Both the position numbers and the translations under genes were made by a program. From JAXHUH01 sp034211175 (GTDB taxonomy: Bacteria; Actinomycetota; Acidimicrobiia; Acidimicrobiales; CAIXPF01), in contig JAXHUH010000251.1 of assembly GCA_034211175.1 (NCBI GenBank), positions 1 to 33,039 on the forward strand: a DNA stretch of 33,039 nucleotides, given 5' to 3'. Of this stretch, positions 6,769 through 14,875 are shown piece by piece. Position 1 is the stretch's first letter; every line of letters starts with the position of its first letter. The notes below the pieces were generated by a model. That model had not been told where the DNA came from and did not search any database. It saw nothing but the letters and a program-made list of their open reading frames with translations.

Positions 6769-7527
6769 GTGACGCCTCCGCCCGACCTCGGCGACGACCA
6801 ACGCGAGCGCACCAGCCGTGACGCCGGTGGCGGCCGGCCCCGCACGCGCGGCGGCTGGGAGGCGGTCGGGACCGCGGCCGAACGTCGCGCCAACCACGAC
6901 CGCCGGGGCACCGCCCGCGGCCAGCGCACGCGGCGCCAGGTGATCGACGCCGCCCGGACGGTGTTCGAGCGCGACGGCTACGTCAACGCCCGCATCGCCG
7001 ACATCGTCGCCGAGGCCGGTGTGGCCCGGGGCAGCTTCTACACGTACTTCCCGTCGAAGCTCGCGGTGTTCCGGGTCGTGGCCCAGGAGGTCGACGACGC
7101 CATCGGCGAGGCGCTCACCGTACGGTCCGACGAGCCCCGCCTCGACGTCGTCGCCAACCTCGACCGGGCCCACCGCCGCTACCTCGAGGTCTACAAGGCC
7201 CACGCCGCCATCTACGGGCTGATCGAACAGGTGGCGACGATCGACGAGGCCGTGCACGAGCGTCGGCTGGCGAGCCGCCGCCGCCACGTCGGGCGGGTCA
7301 CGGCGACCATCACCCGATGGCAGGAGCGGGGCCTGGCCGACGCCGACCTCGACGCGGCCACCGCTGCCGGCGCGCTCGTCTCGATGGTGTCGAACTTCTG
7401 CTACTGGTGGCTCGTCGGTCGCGACGACGCCTACGACCCCGAGCAGGCCGCGGTGACGCTCACCGAGCTGTGGGTGCGAGCGCTCGACCTCCGGGTCGAC
7501 CCCGACCGCACGCCGCCGACGTCGTGA
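6769..7527 (+). CDS. TetR/AcrR family transcriptional regulator
   Basis: A 252-aa repressor-type protein. A polar, Arg-rich lead of about 45 residues precedes the TetR HTH near 47-95 (RGQRTRRQVIDAARTVFERDGY, then ARIADIVAEAGVARGSFYTYFPSKLAVF), with the typical helix 3 sequence VARGSFYTYF. The C-terminal ligand domain (about 100-245) has several Tyr and Trp (FCYWWLVG) that could line a lipophilic pocket. The GTG start has an AAAGGA Shine-Dalgarno 5 nt away. It follows the acyl-CoA dehydrogenase and overlaps the next gene as GTGA. A link to acyl-CoA or lipid metabolism is suggested only by position; I saw no copy of the palindrome at 5387 in front of this gene. Confidence 0.9.
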   Translation: MTPPPDLGDDQRERTSRDAGGGRPRTRGGWEAVGTAAERRANHDRRGTARGQRTRRQVIDAARTVFERDGYVNARIADIVAEAGVARGSFYTYFPSKLAVFRVVAQEVDDAIGEALTVRSDEPRLDVVANLDRAHRRYLEVYKAHAAIYGLIEQVATIDEAVHERRLASRRRHVGRVTATITRWQERGLADADLDAATAAGALVSMVSNFCYWWLVGRDDAYDPEQAAVTLTELWVRALDLRVDPDRTPPTS

Positions 7528-8141
7528 CGGCCGAGCCGCAGGGCACGGCCGGCGACGCCACCGACGATGTCGCCGACGACACGGACGTCGTCGACGCCGA
7601 TTCCGACGAGACCGATCCCGCCGAGACCGATCCCGCCGGGTCCGCGGCCGGCGAACCGACCGACGGTGACGAGCGGGGCATCAGCCGGTGGCTGGCACTT
7701 CCGCTCGTGCCGTTCGTCGCGCTGGCCGACGGGCTCGCCGCGGTCCTCGACGCGTGGTTCGGCTTCTGCGAGCGCCTCGCCGACCGGGTCGGCGCCGGTC
7801 TCGCCGCCGTCGGTGCTCGACTCGCCGGCTGGTCGATGCGGCACCTGAGGGCCGTCGGGCGCCCGTTCGCCCGGGCCGCAGCGTGGGTCCGCGACACCGT
7901 CGTCGACCCGATCGCCGCCCGCATCGGTGGCATCTTCCGCGGCCTCGAAGCCGCCGTCGGGGCGCTGCTGGCACGCCTCGGCCGGCTCCTCGAGGCGCCC
8001 CGCCGCCTGACCGAGGCCGCGCTCGCTGCGATCCGACGGCCGTTCGCCGCGCTCGGCGCCGCCGCCCGACGCGTCACCGAACCGGCCCGACGAGCCGTGC
8101 GCCGCCTGGTCACCGCTGCCCGGCGCCGAGGGGCGACCTGA
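7524..8141 (+). CDS. Helix-rich hypothetical protein coupled to TetR
   Basis: I do not recognise this 205-aa protein. Residues 1-50 are strongly acidic (Asp/Glu/Thr, repeated DETDPAETDP). After that come a moderately hydrophobic stretch (WLALPLVPFVALADGLAAVL) and a long Ala/Arg/Leu amphipathic region to the end, finishing very basic (RRLVTAARRRGAT). This polarity, acidic to basic, suggests a membrane-surface or nucleic-acid-associated helical protein. The GTG start overlaps the TetR stop by 4 bp, which supports reality and translational coupling. It ends 9 bp from the convergent DUF998-like gene. Base composition matches the neighbours. Confidence 0.6.
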   Translation: MTAEPQGTAGDATDDVADDTDVVDADSDETDPAETDPAGSAAGEPTDGDERGISRWLALPLVPFVALADGLAAVLDAWFGFCERLADRVGAGLAAVGARLAGWSMRHLRAVGRPFARAAAWVRDTVVDPIAARIGGIFRGLEAAVGALLARLGRLLEAPRRLTEAALAAIRRPFAALGAAARRVTEPARRAVRRLVTAARRRGAT

Positions 8142-8150
8142 CCGCGTTGC

Positions 8151-8819
8151 TCAGCGCCCGTGAGCCGCCGGCTCGGGCGGCGCGGGTCGAGCGGGGGACG
8201 CCCGACGGTCGGCGAGAGCCTCCCGTGCGTACCAGGCGTAGGCGACGGCGAACATGACCCGCTGGGCGACGCCCGCGACCGGGGCGACGAGGGTCATCGC
8301 CGTCGGGGCGATCACCGAGGTCGCGACGGCGACGACGTCGAGCATCGTCGGGTGGCCCCCATCGACGTGGCGCCTGCGGGCGACGGCGGCGACGCCGAGT
8401 GCGAAGGCGACGCCGACGATCGACGCGAAGACCGAGTGGAGCCGGTCCTCCCCGATGTCGTAGGCGGCGCCGGTCCACGGCCGGGTCGAGAACGCGGCCA
8501 CGCCGAGCATCGCCCCGGCGAAGACGCCATGGAGCGCGGCGGCCAACCGTCCCCACCTCGCGGTGGCGCGGGCCGTCGTCCACGCCACGCCGAGCGCGAA
8601 CAGGACGAACCCGACCCGGGCGACCCACGCACCGTCGACGCCCTGGGCCGCCGACTCGCTCGTCGTGTGCCGCAGCCACGAGTACGCGCCGCCGTCATCG
8701 ATCGCCGCGGGTGCGGCCACCAGGCACGTCGCGGAGCTGGCGAGCACGACCACCGGCCCACCGCGGCCAACGGCGCCGCCGGTCCCGATCGTCGATCGCG
8801 TCTGCGCCGTCGCCCCCAT
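8151..8819 (-). CDS. DUF998-like integral membrane protein
   Basis: A 222-aa membrane protein with about six hydrophobic segments (for example VVVLASSATCLVAAPAAI, VGFVLFALGVAW, FAGAMLGVAAFS, FASIVGVAFALGVAAVA, VIAPTAMTLVAPVAGVA). The periplasm-facing WLRHTTSESAAQG block resembles the conserved motif of DUF998 proteins, whose function is unknown. The ATG at 8819 is preceded at 7 nt by GACGAT, one base off the TANNNT boxes seen elsewhere. The C-terminus is Arg/Pro-rich and cytoplasmic. Confidence 0.7.
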   Translation of the reverse strand: MGATAQTRSTIGTGGAVGRGGPVVVLASSATCLVAAPAAIDDGGAYSWLRHTTSESAAQGVDGAWVARVGFVLFALGVAWTTARATARWGRLAAALHGVFAGAMLGVAAFSTRPWTGAAYDIGEDRLHSVFASIVGVAFALGVAAVARRRHVDGGHPTMLDVVAVATSVIAPTAMTLVAPVAGVAQRVMFAVAYAWYAREALADRRASPARPAPPEPAAHGR

Positions 8820-9048
8820 CGCGTCGATCGTCCACCCGGGCGCGGGTCGGGCACAGGGGCCAACGTCACGCCGGCAGCCCTTCGGAGCGCCCGAGATGGT
8901 CGTGGGGTACCCTCGCCGACGCGCACCAGGGCGCGTCCGGTCCGCGGGTAGGGGCTCAGCCCTCCTGGGTCAGTGTCGAAGACGTGTGAGCATCCCGCTC
9001 CTTTCCTGCCTGCAGATGCGGACGCCAGGCGCTCGGAGAGGACGCGCC
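8820..9048. other. Divergent intergenic region upstream of the ankyrin gene
   Basis: No gene. A TACCCT box at 8908-8913 could be the -10 of the ankyrin gene; that would give a leader of about 130 nt containing GGGCT, C, AGCCC and other small hairpins. I recognise no riboswitch. Confidence 0.4.
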
Positions 9049-10614
9049 ATGCCCACCGCACCACTGCCCGCCAACGCCGACCTGGACAAGCTGCGCGAGA
9101 CCGCCAAGCTCATCCGGGACCTCGTCCGAGCCGGCGACGAGGGCGCCATCGCCATGGTCGTCGAGCACCACCCCCGCATCGACGCGCTGGTGGTCGACGG
9201 ACCCGCGACGACCGGGTTCGCGCTGTCGGCGGCCCAACTCGTGCTCGCCCGCCACCACGGCTTCGCCAGCTGGCCGCAGCTGAAGCACCACGTCGAGCTG
9301 CGCCGGCGCCTCGCCCGCTCGCCCCACGACCAGCCGGTCGGCACCGAGCCGGCCGACGACTCGGCCCGGGCCGACGAGCTGCTCCGCCTCGCCTGCCTCA
9401 CCTACGGCGACGCCGACCGCTCACGACCGGAACGGGCACGAGCGCTCCTCGACGCCCACCCCCACCTCGCAGGTGCGTCGCTGCACACCGCGGCAGCAGT
9501 CGGCGACGCCGCCTCGGCCCGCCGGTTGCTCGACGCCGGGGCCGCGGTCGACGAGCCCGGCGGGCCCCACGCCTGGCCGCCGCTGCTGTACGCCACGTAC
9601 TCCCGGTTGCCGGGTGCCGACACCGTGGCGGTCGTCCGGCTGCTGCTCGACGCCGGCGCCGACCCGAACGCCGGCTACCTGTGGGACGGGTACGTCCCTC
9701 CGTTCACCGCGCTCACCGGCGCGCTGGGCGGGGGCGAGCGCGGCGAGCCCCCGCACCCGAGGTCCCTGGAGCTGGCCGAGCTGCTGCTGGCGGCCGGCGC
9801 CGACCCCAACGACGGGCAGGCGATCTACAACCGCGGCATGGGCGACCTGCGGGGCGACCGGCCGGGCGACGACACCGCGTTCCTCGAGCTGCTGCTGGCC
9901 CACGGCTTCGGTCGCGGCGAGGGCGGACCGTGGTTCGAGCTGCTCGCCCCGGCGATGGTGGCGCCGGCCGACCTGATGACCGAGGCGCTCCAGCACGCGG
10001 CCGAGACCGGCCTCGTGCAACGGGCCCGACTGCTCCTCGACCACGGTGGCGACCCGAACGGCCGGTGCCCCCACCCGATCTTCGGGGGCCGCACCGTCTA
10101 CCAGGGCGCGGTCCGGGGTGGGCACGCCGGGATCGTCGCCCTGCTCGAGGGGGCCGGAGCGGACCGCTCGTCGGTCTCGGTCGTCGATCGCCTGGCCGGC
10201 GCGTGCGTCGCCGGCGACGAGGCGACCATCACCCGGCTGACGGCGGCGGACGGAGCGCTCCTCGACGAGCTGCGGGCCGCCAACCCCGACCTGGTGCGCC
10301 GGGCCGTCGAGCTGGGCCGCGCCGATGCCGTGCCGGTCCTCGTCCGACTCGGCTTCGACGTCAACGCCGGCGCGCATGGCCGGACCGCCCTCCACGAGGC
10401 CGCGCTGGCCGGCAACACCGAGTGCGTCCGGGCCCTGCTCGACGCCGGCGCCGACCCGTCCCTCACCGACGACGAGCACGAGGCGACCCCGCAGGGCTGG
10501 GCCACCTTCGCCGGCCACCCCGACCTCGCCAACCTCCTCGCCGAAGCCGAAGCCGAAGCCGAAGCCGAAGCCGAAGCCGAAGCCGAAAGGCCGCGCGCCG
10601 ACGCCTCCGAGTAG
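9049..10614 (+). CDS. Ankyrin repeat domain protein with poly(Ala-Glu) tail
   Basis: A 521-aa protein of ankyrin repeats, a protein-interaction scaffold. The N-terminal 85 residues (LDKLRETAKLIRDLVRAGDEG through AAQLVLARHHGFASWPQLKHHVEL) are the helical domain often found before ankyrin repeats in actinobacterial and myxobacterial proteins. Repeats with the LLDAGADPN signature recur from about residue 140 to the end, for example LHTAAAVGDAASARRLLDAGA, VRLLLDAGADPNAGY and TALHEAALAGNTECVRALLDAGADPS. The last 26 residues contain eight consecutive Ala-Glu pairs. No signal peptide or enzymatic domain is seen. ATG 9049 has a GAGAGGA Shine-Dalgarno. The partner is unknown. Confidence 0.88.
   Translation: MPTAPLPANADLDKLRETAKLIRDLVRAGDEGAIAMVVEHHPRIDALVVDGPATTGFALSAAQLVLARHHGFASWPQLKHHVELRRRLARSPHDQPVGTEPADDSARADELLRLACLTYGDADRSRPERARALLDAHPHLAGASLHTAAAVGDAASARRLLDAGAAVDEPGGPHAWPPLLYATYSRLPGADTVAVVRLLLDAGADPNAGYLWDGYVPPFTALTGALGGGERGEPPHPRSLELAELLLAAGADPNDGQAIYNRGMGDLRGDRPGDDTAFLELLLAHGFGRGEGGPWFELLAPAMVAPADLMTEALQHAAETGLVQRARLLLDHGGDPNGRCPHPIFGGRTVYQGAVRGGHAGIVALLEGAGADRSSVSVVDRLAGACVAGDEATITRLTAADGALLDELRAANPDLVRRAVELGRADAVPVLVRLGFDVNAGAHGRTALHEAALAGNTECVRALLDAGADPSLTDDEHEATPQGWATFAGHPDLANLLAEAEAEAEAEAEAEAERPRADASE
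10540..10587 (+). repeat. Eight tandem GCCGAA hexamers inside the ankyrin gene
   Basis: GCCGAA is repeated eight times without error, encoding (Ala-Glu)8. The unit length is two codons, so slippage changes tail length but not frame. Confidence 0.95.
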
Positions 10615-10654
10615 GGCGGGCATCGGCCGGCCGGTCGCATTGCCGCACGCGCGT

Positions 10655-10670
10655 CCGTCCGATCGGACGG
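10655..10670. terminator. Palindrome between convergent genes
   Basis: A perfect 16-bp palindrome (CCGTCCGA then TCGGACGG) sits between the stops of the ankyrin gene and the SARP regulator. A smaller hairpin (CCGGT, TCG, ACCGG) lies near 10738-10750, next to the regulator stop. Either could help end transcription; there are no T-tracts. Confidence 0.35.
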
Positions 10671-10753
10671 GACACCCTCGACGGTCGGGTGCGCCCGGCC
10701 CCCCGCCGTCGGTCGTGGGCCGGCCGGCGCTGGCCGAGCCGGTTCGACCGGAC

Positions 10754-13642
10754 TCAGCGCTGGTCGACCGGCCAGTCGAACGTGTCGGTGCGCAGGGCAG
10801 CGCCGCGCCCGAGTGCGCCGAAGGCGACCTCGATCGTGTGGTCGAGCTCGCGCTTCGAGCCGAGGCGGCGGGCGGTCTCGTACTCGCGGTCGCCGAGCCG
10901 GTCCCGCAGGTCCTCGGCGCTCTGCGCCAGCCGCTCACCTTCGGCGCCGAACGTGGGGGCCTCGCCGTCGGAGGTGACCGCCGCGAGCACCTCCGCCGCC
11001 GGCCGGTGCTCGCCGATGCGTTGGAGGAGCGGCACCAGGTTGCGCAAGGTCGTGACCAGGTGGGTGCGGGCGCCGTGGGTCCGCCAGTGGTCGATCACCT
11101 CGACGAACGTGGCGCCGGCATCGGTCGGGTCGCCGACGCGACCCTGGAGGCTGCAAAGCGACACCCGGGCGACGCCGCCGAGCAGGCGGTTGTCGACGGC
11201 GTCGGCGAGCTCCACGGCGGCGCGCAGGTGGGCGAGCGCAGTCGGCGGGTCGCGGTCGAGGACGATCTCGCCACGCGTGTACTCGATCCAGCCGCGGTCG
11301 GTCGGTGCCCCGGGCACGTCGAGATCGGCGAGCTCCCCGGCCCCCGCGTCGGGCCGGTCGCCGTAGGCGAGCGCGAGCGCGGCGTTGCACGCTCCGAGCA
11401 CCCGGTAGTGAGCGTCGCCGAGTGCCTCGGCCCGGGCCCGCAGGTCCCGGGCGTGGGCGAGGGACACGTCGAGGCTCCCGATGAACAGGGCGGCGTCGGC
11501 CGCGGCCTCCAGGGCGACGAGCGCATCGGTGCCCTCGGCCCCGTCGAGTGCCGTCGTCGCAGCACGCGCCCCCTCGTCGGTCCGGCCGGAGGTGACGAGC
11601 CCGTGGGCGTGCACGGCGAGCGCGGCCGCCGGCCCCCGGAGGCCGGCAGGCCCCGCGGTCAGGAGGCGCTCGGCCCATCGGAACGGCTCGGCCCGGTACC
11701 GCGACGCCGCCCACACGTGGAGGTGGCGGGTCAGCGCCGCCGCGAGCGCCGGTTCGTGGGCCTGCGCCCAGCGGTGGGCGCCGCGCAGCTCCGCGTACAG
11801 CTCGTCGAAGCGGTCGTGGGCCGCCCGCTCCCCGTTGTCGCGCATCGCGTCGTCGGCGACGCGAACGGCATCGAGAACGTGTTCGGCGCGACGGCGCTCG
11901 ATCACGGCTCGGCGGCCGGCACCGGTGAGCAGCTCCGTCGCGTGGTGGCGCACGACGGCCGGGAGCCGGTACCGGGTGCGCGTCCCGGTGACGTCGGCCG
12001 CGACGAGGGACCGCTCGGCGAGGAACCGCAGCGCGGCCCGGTCGTCGGCGCGGTCGAGCGCTGCGAGGGCGTCGTCGGCCGTGACCGGGCCGTCGAACAC
12101 CGACAGCTCGGCGAGCAGGGCGCGCTCGCCGTCGTCGAGGCCGGCCTCCGACCACGCCACCAGCGACCGGAGGGTCCGGTGGCGGGCGGGTGCACCCCGC
12201 GTCGGCGCCCGCAGCACGTCCAGGTCGCGCTCGAGCGTGTCGGCGAGCTCGGTCAGGCTGGTCGTGGCGGCCATGGCCGCGGCCATCTCGATGGCGAGCG
12301 GCAGCCCGTCGACGCGGCGGACGATCCGCTCGATGGCGGCCTCGGCCTCCGGAGTGTCGGGCAGGTCGGGCCGCACGGCCTGCGCCCGGTCCCGGAAGAG
12401 ACGACGGGCGGCACGATCGTTGCCGAGGGTGAGCGGCGACACCGGCCACACCATCTCGCCGTCGGCGGCGAGGCGCTCGCGGCTGGTGGCGAGCACCCGC
12501 AGCGTCGTCGACTCGGCGTGCAGCAGCTCGACCGTGGCCACGACCGCATCGAGGAGGTGCTCGCAGTTGTCGAGCACGATGAGGACGTCCAGGTCGCCGG
12601 CCCGCCGCAGCGCATCTTCGAGATCACCTCCTTCGACGACCAGCCCGAGCGCGTCCGCGACCGCCGAGCCCACGGCGTCGGCTTCGGCGAGGTCGGCGAG
12701 GGACACGAACCGGGCACCGAACCGGTGGTCGGCCGAGGATCGGCGGGCGACCTCGATCGCCAGCCGCGTCTTGCCGACACCGCCCGGGCCGACCAGCGTC
12801 ACCAGTGCGTTGTCGCGGAGCACGCCCCGCACCCCGAGGAGGTCGTCGTCGCGGCCGACGAGCGAGGTGCGCGCCGACGGGCCGTCGAACCCCCCGGTCG
12901 GGCCGGCCACCTCCGTCGGCGGGGGCAGCGGCTCGGCCGCGAGCGCCGTCGACTCGACCGAGCGCAGGCGGGGTGAGGGTTCGAGCCCGGCCTCGGCCAG
13001 CGCCGCGATCGCGCGCTGGTAGGCGCGCAGTGCCTCGCCGGGTGCGCCGGCCGCGGTGCGGGCCTCGACGAGCAGCGCCCACGCCGTCTCGCGGAGTGGC
13101 TCCTCGGCGGTGAGCGCGTCGGCGGCGGCCGCGGCCTCCGCCGGCCGTCGCGCGCCGAGCAGCGCCTCGACCAGCTCCTCGCGGGCGTCGACCCGACGCA
13201 GCTCGAGGCGGCGGGCCTCGTGGCGGAGGGCCTCGGCGTCGGCGAGCTCGGCGTACGCCCGCCCGTGCCACAGGCCCAGCGCCTCGTCGATCAGGACGAC
13301 GGCGTCCGCGGGGGCGGCGTCGCGGGCCCGGTCGAGCAGCGCCTCGAAGTGGCCGACATCGGTCGCCTCCACGTCGACGTCGAGCACGTACCCACCGGCC
13401 CGGCCGGCGAGGACGTCACCGAGGACGCTGCGGAGCCGCGAGATGTAGCTGCGCAGGGTGCGCACCGCGGTCGGGGGCGGTTCGTCCTCCCACAGCGCGT
13501 CGACGAGCGCGTCGGTCGGCACGACCCGTCCGGCGTCGGCGAGGAGCACGGCGACGATCAGCCGCTGGCTCCGACCGGTGATCGCGACGCTGGCCCCGTC
13601 GGGGGATCGGGCGCCGATGTCGCCCAGGGCCGTGAACCGCAC
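10754..13642 (-). CDS. SARP/AfsR-type regulator with NB-ARC ATPase and TPR-like C-terminus
   Basis: A 962-aa multidomain regulator. Order: winged-helix DNA-binding domain (residues 1-95, with TALVDALWEDEPPPTAVRTL and RTLRSYISRLR), bacterial transcriptional activation domain (about 98-242, DVGHFEALLDRAR through AYQRAIAALAEAGLEPSPRL), an STAND/NB-ARC ATPase (Walker A GPGGVGKT at 285-292, Walker B LIVLDNCEHLLD near 350, followed by RVDGLPLAIEMAAAMA), a winged-helix segment and helical TPR-like repeats to the end. This matches AfsR-type activators of secondary metabolism. GTG 13642 has a GGAG Shine-Dalgarno 9 nt upstream and starts exactly at the conserved VRFTALGDIG strand. Heptamer repeats upstream suggest autoregulation or control of the divergent genes. 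No biosynthetic cluster is visible nearby. Confidence 0.93.
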   Translation of the reverse strand: MRFTALGDIGARSPDGASVAITGRSQRLIVAVLLADAGRVVPTDALVDALWEDEPPPTAVRTLRSYISRLRSVLGDVLAGRAGGYVLDVDVEATDVGHFEALLDRARDAAPADAVVLIDEALGLWHGRAYAELADAEALRHEARRLELRRVDAREELVEALLGARRPAEAAAAADALTAEEPLRETAWALLVEARTAAGAPGEALRAYQRAIAALAEAGLEPSPRLRSVESTALAAEPLPPPTEVAGPTGGFDGPSARTSLVGRDDDLLGVRGVLRDNALVTLVGPGGVGKTRLAIEVARRSSADHRFGARFVSLADLAEADAVGSAVADALGLVVEGGDLEDALRRAGDLDVLIVLDNCEHLLDAVVATVELLHAESTTLRVLATSRERLAADGEMVWPVSPLTLGNDRAARRLFRDRAQAVRPDLPDTPEAEAAIERIVRRVDGLPLAIEMAAAMAATTSLTELADTLERDLDVLRAPTRGAPARHRTLRSLVAWSEAGLDDGERALLAELSVFDGPVTADDALAALDRADDRAALRFLAERSLVAADVTGTRTRYRLPAVVRHHATELLTGAGRRAVIERRRAEHVLDAVRVADDAMRDNGERAAHDRFDELYAELRGAHRWAQAHEPALAAALTRHLHVWAASRYRAEPFRWAERLLTAGPAGLRGPAAALAVHAHGLVTSGRTDEGARAATTALDGAEGTDALVALEAAADAALFIGSLDVSLAHARDLRARAEALGDAHYRVLGACNAALALAYGDRPDAGAGELADLDVPGAPTDRGWIEYTRGEIVLDRDPPTALAHLRAAVELADAVDNRLLGGVARVSLCSLQGRVGDPTDAGATFVEVIDHWRTHGARTHLVTTLRNLVPLLQRIGEHRPAAEVLAAVTSDGEAPTFGAEGERLAQSAEDLRDRLGDREYETARRLGSKRELDHTIEVAFGALGRGAALRTDTFDWPVDQR

Positions 13643-13671
13643 CGACGCAGTCTCCGGTGGATCCGGTGCTG

Positions 13672-13720
13672 GTGCAACACCGTGCAACGGCGCGCAACCG
13701 CCGCCCATCCGCCGTGCAAC
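13672..13720. promoter_or_regulatory. Heptamer direct repeats, candidate SARP binding site
   Basis: GTGCAAC occurs at 13672-13678, 13682-13688 and 13714-13720, with GCGCAAC at 13692-13698. The first three are exactly 10 bp apart, so they lie on one face of the helix; the fourth is 22 bp further. SARPs bind tandem heptamers at about one helical turn. The array is 30-78 bp upstream of the regulator start and also upstream of the divergent ORFs. Confidence 0.65.
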
Positions 13721-13811
13721 CCCAGCGTCGGACGATGCCCGTCGACGCCCCGGGCGGCAGGCCCCCCGGCGCCACGCCCCATGACCCGGACCCACCACGC
13801 AGAGGATCCCG

Positions 13812-13961
13812 ATGCGCTCCACGCTCCACCGCCGATCCGCCCCGTTGCCGGCCGGGCCGGCACCGCTCGACCACGCCGCTCGGCTCACGCTGCGTCGCCG
13901 ACGTGACCGAACCCACCGCCGCGACCCCGTGGTCGCCCGGTTCGCGGAGCGTGCGGCATGA
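13812..13961 (+). CDS. Small basic ORF (49 aa) coupled to the GNAT-like gene
   Basis: An ATG at 13812 follows an AGAGGA Shine-Dalgarno by 6 nt and opens a 49-aa frame that ends in a TGA overlapping the next start (ATGA). The product begins MRSTLHRRSAPLPAG, contains an RLTLRRRRDRTHRRD block and ends VVARFAERAA; it is strongly basic with a short hydrophobic end. I recognise no family. It could be a small DNA- or RNA-binding peptide or a leader that couples translation of the downstream gene. The support is the ribosome site plus overlap. Confidence 0.45.
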   Translation: MRSTLHRRSAPLPAGPAPLDHAARLTLRRRRDRTHRRDPVVARFAERAA

Positions 13962-14776
13962 GCACCGACGCCCCGCCGCTCGCGACCGGCTGGGAGCCGG
14001 ACGCCCCCGTCGGCGACACCATGGTGCGCCGCTACCTGTTCCACTGGGCCGCGTACTGTGACGCGTACGCCGTCGCCGGCGGTGGGCTCACCGTCCGGTC
14101 CGACGCGTTCGCGCTCGCCGATCTCCGCCGGCCCGGTGGCTACTTCAACTCCGTCACCCTGCTGCAGCCGCCCGACGGCCGCTTCGGTCGGGTGCTCGAC
14201 GAGATCGACGGGCACCTCGCCGGCGGTTCCGGCGAGATGCTGCTGTGGAGCGCCTGGCCCGTGCCCGGCGCCGAGCTGGTCGAGCGGGGCTGGACGCTCG
14301 GCGGGTACCCGCCGGTGCTGATCCGCCCGCCCGCGACGTTGCTGGCACCGCCGGCCCACCCGCCCGTCGACGTGCGTGAGATCCACGACCCGGCGGCACT
14401 CGCCGACTGGGAGCGGGTCGCCGTCGAGGGCTACCCGATGCCCGAGCTCGACCCGGTCGCGCCCGGTGCCCTGGCCGACCCGTCGCTGCTGGCCGACGAG
14501 CGCATGCACTTCTTCGTCGGCCGCGACGACGCCGGCGACCCCGTCAGCATCGGCACCTCGTTCGTCGCCGAGGGCATCGGCTCGTTCGCCCTCGGCGTGA
14601 CCCGTCCCGGCGCCCGCCGCCGGGGCCACTGGATGGCCCACGCCGCCGCCCGCCTACGGGCCACGCCCGACGTGTGGATGACCGGCGTCTTCAGCGACTT
14701 CAGCCGCCCCGGCGCGGAGCGGATCGGCTTCGTCCCGATCCTCCGCCTCGGTCTCTGGGCCCGCCCCCGCCCCTGA
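13958..14776 (+). CDS. GNAT-like acetyltransferase domain protein
   Basis: A 272-aa protein whose C-terminal half resembles a GCN5-type acetyltransferase: the strand FFVGRDDAGDPVSIGTSFV, strand GIGSFALGVTRPGARRRGHWMAHAAARL (a loose acetyl-CoA loop RRRGHW near 211-216), and the FSDFSRPGAERIGFVPILRLGLW closing segment. The N-terminal half (residues 1-120) is a second, unrecognised alpha/beta region (LFHWAAYCDAYAVAGGG). The CoA loop lacks the usual RxxGxG form, so activity is uncertain. ATG 13958 has a GGAG 8 nt upstream and overlaps the preceding small ORF. It diverges from the SARP regulator across the heptamer array and may be one of its targets. Confidence 0.65.
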   Translation: MSTDAPPLATGWEPDAPVGDTMVRRYLFHWAAYCDAYAVAGGGLTVRSDAFALADLRRPGGYFNSVTLLQPPDGRFGRVLDEIDGHLAGGSGEMLLWSAWPVPGAELVERGWTLGGYPPVLIRPPATLLAPPAHPPVDVREIHDPAALADWERVAVEGYPMPELDPVAPGALADPSLLADERMHFFVGRDDAGDPVSIGTSFVAEGIGSFALGVTRPGARRRGHWMAHAAARLRATPDVWMTGVFSDFSRPGAERIGFVPILRLGLWARPRP

Positions 14777-14875
14777 TCACCACCACCCTGACGGCCGAAC
14801 CGGACCGGACCCGACCAGACCAGACCCACCCGCCGGGCCCTCGCGGCCCGGGTTCTCGAAGGAGGACACGACACG

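Noticed and set aside
8563..9048. Extension of the ankyrin protein upstream of ATG 9049
   Set aside because: It overlaps the DUF998-like gene in antisense and is low-complexity; a good Shine-Dalgarno precedes 9049.
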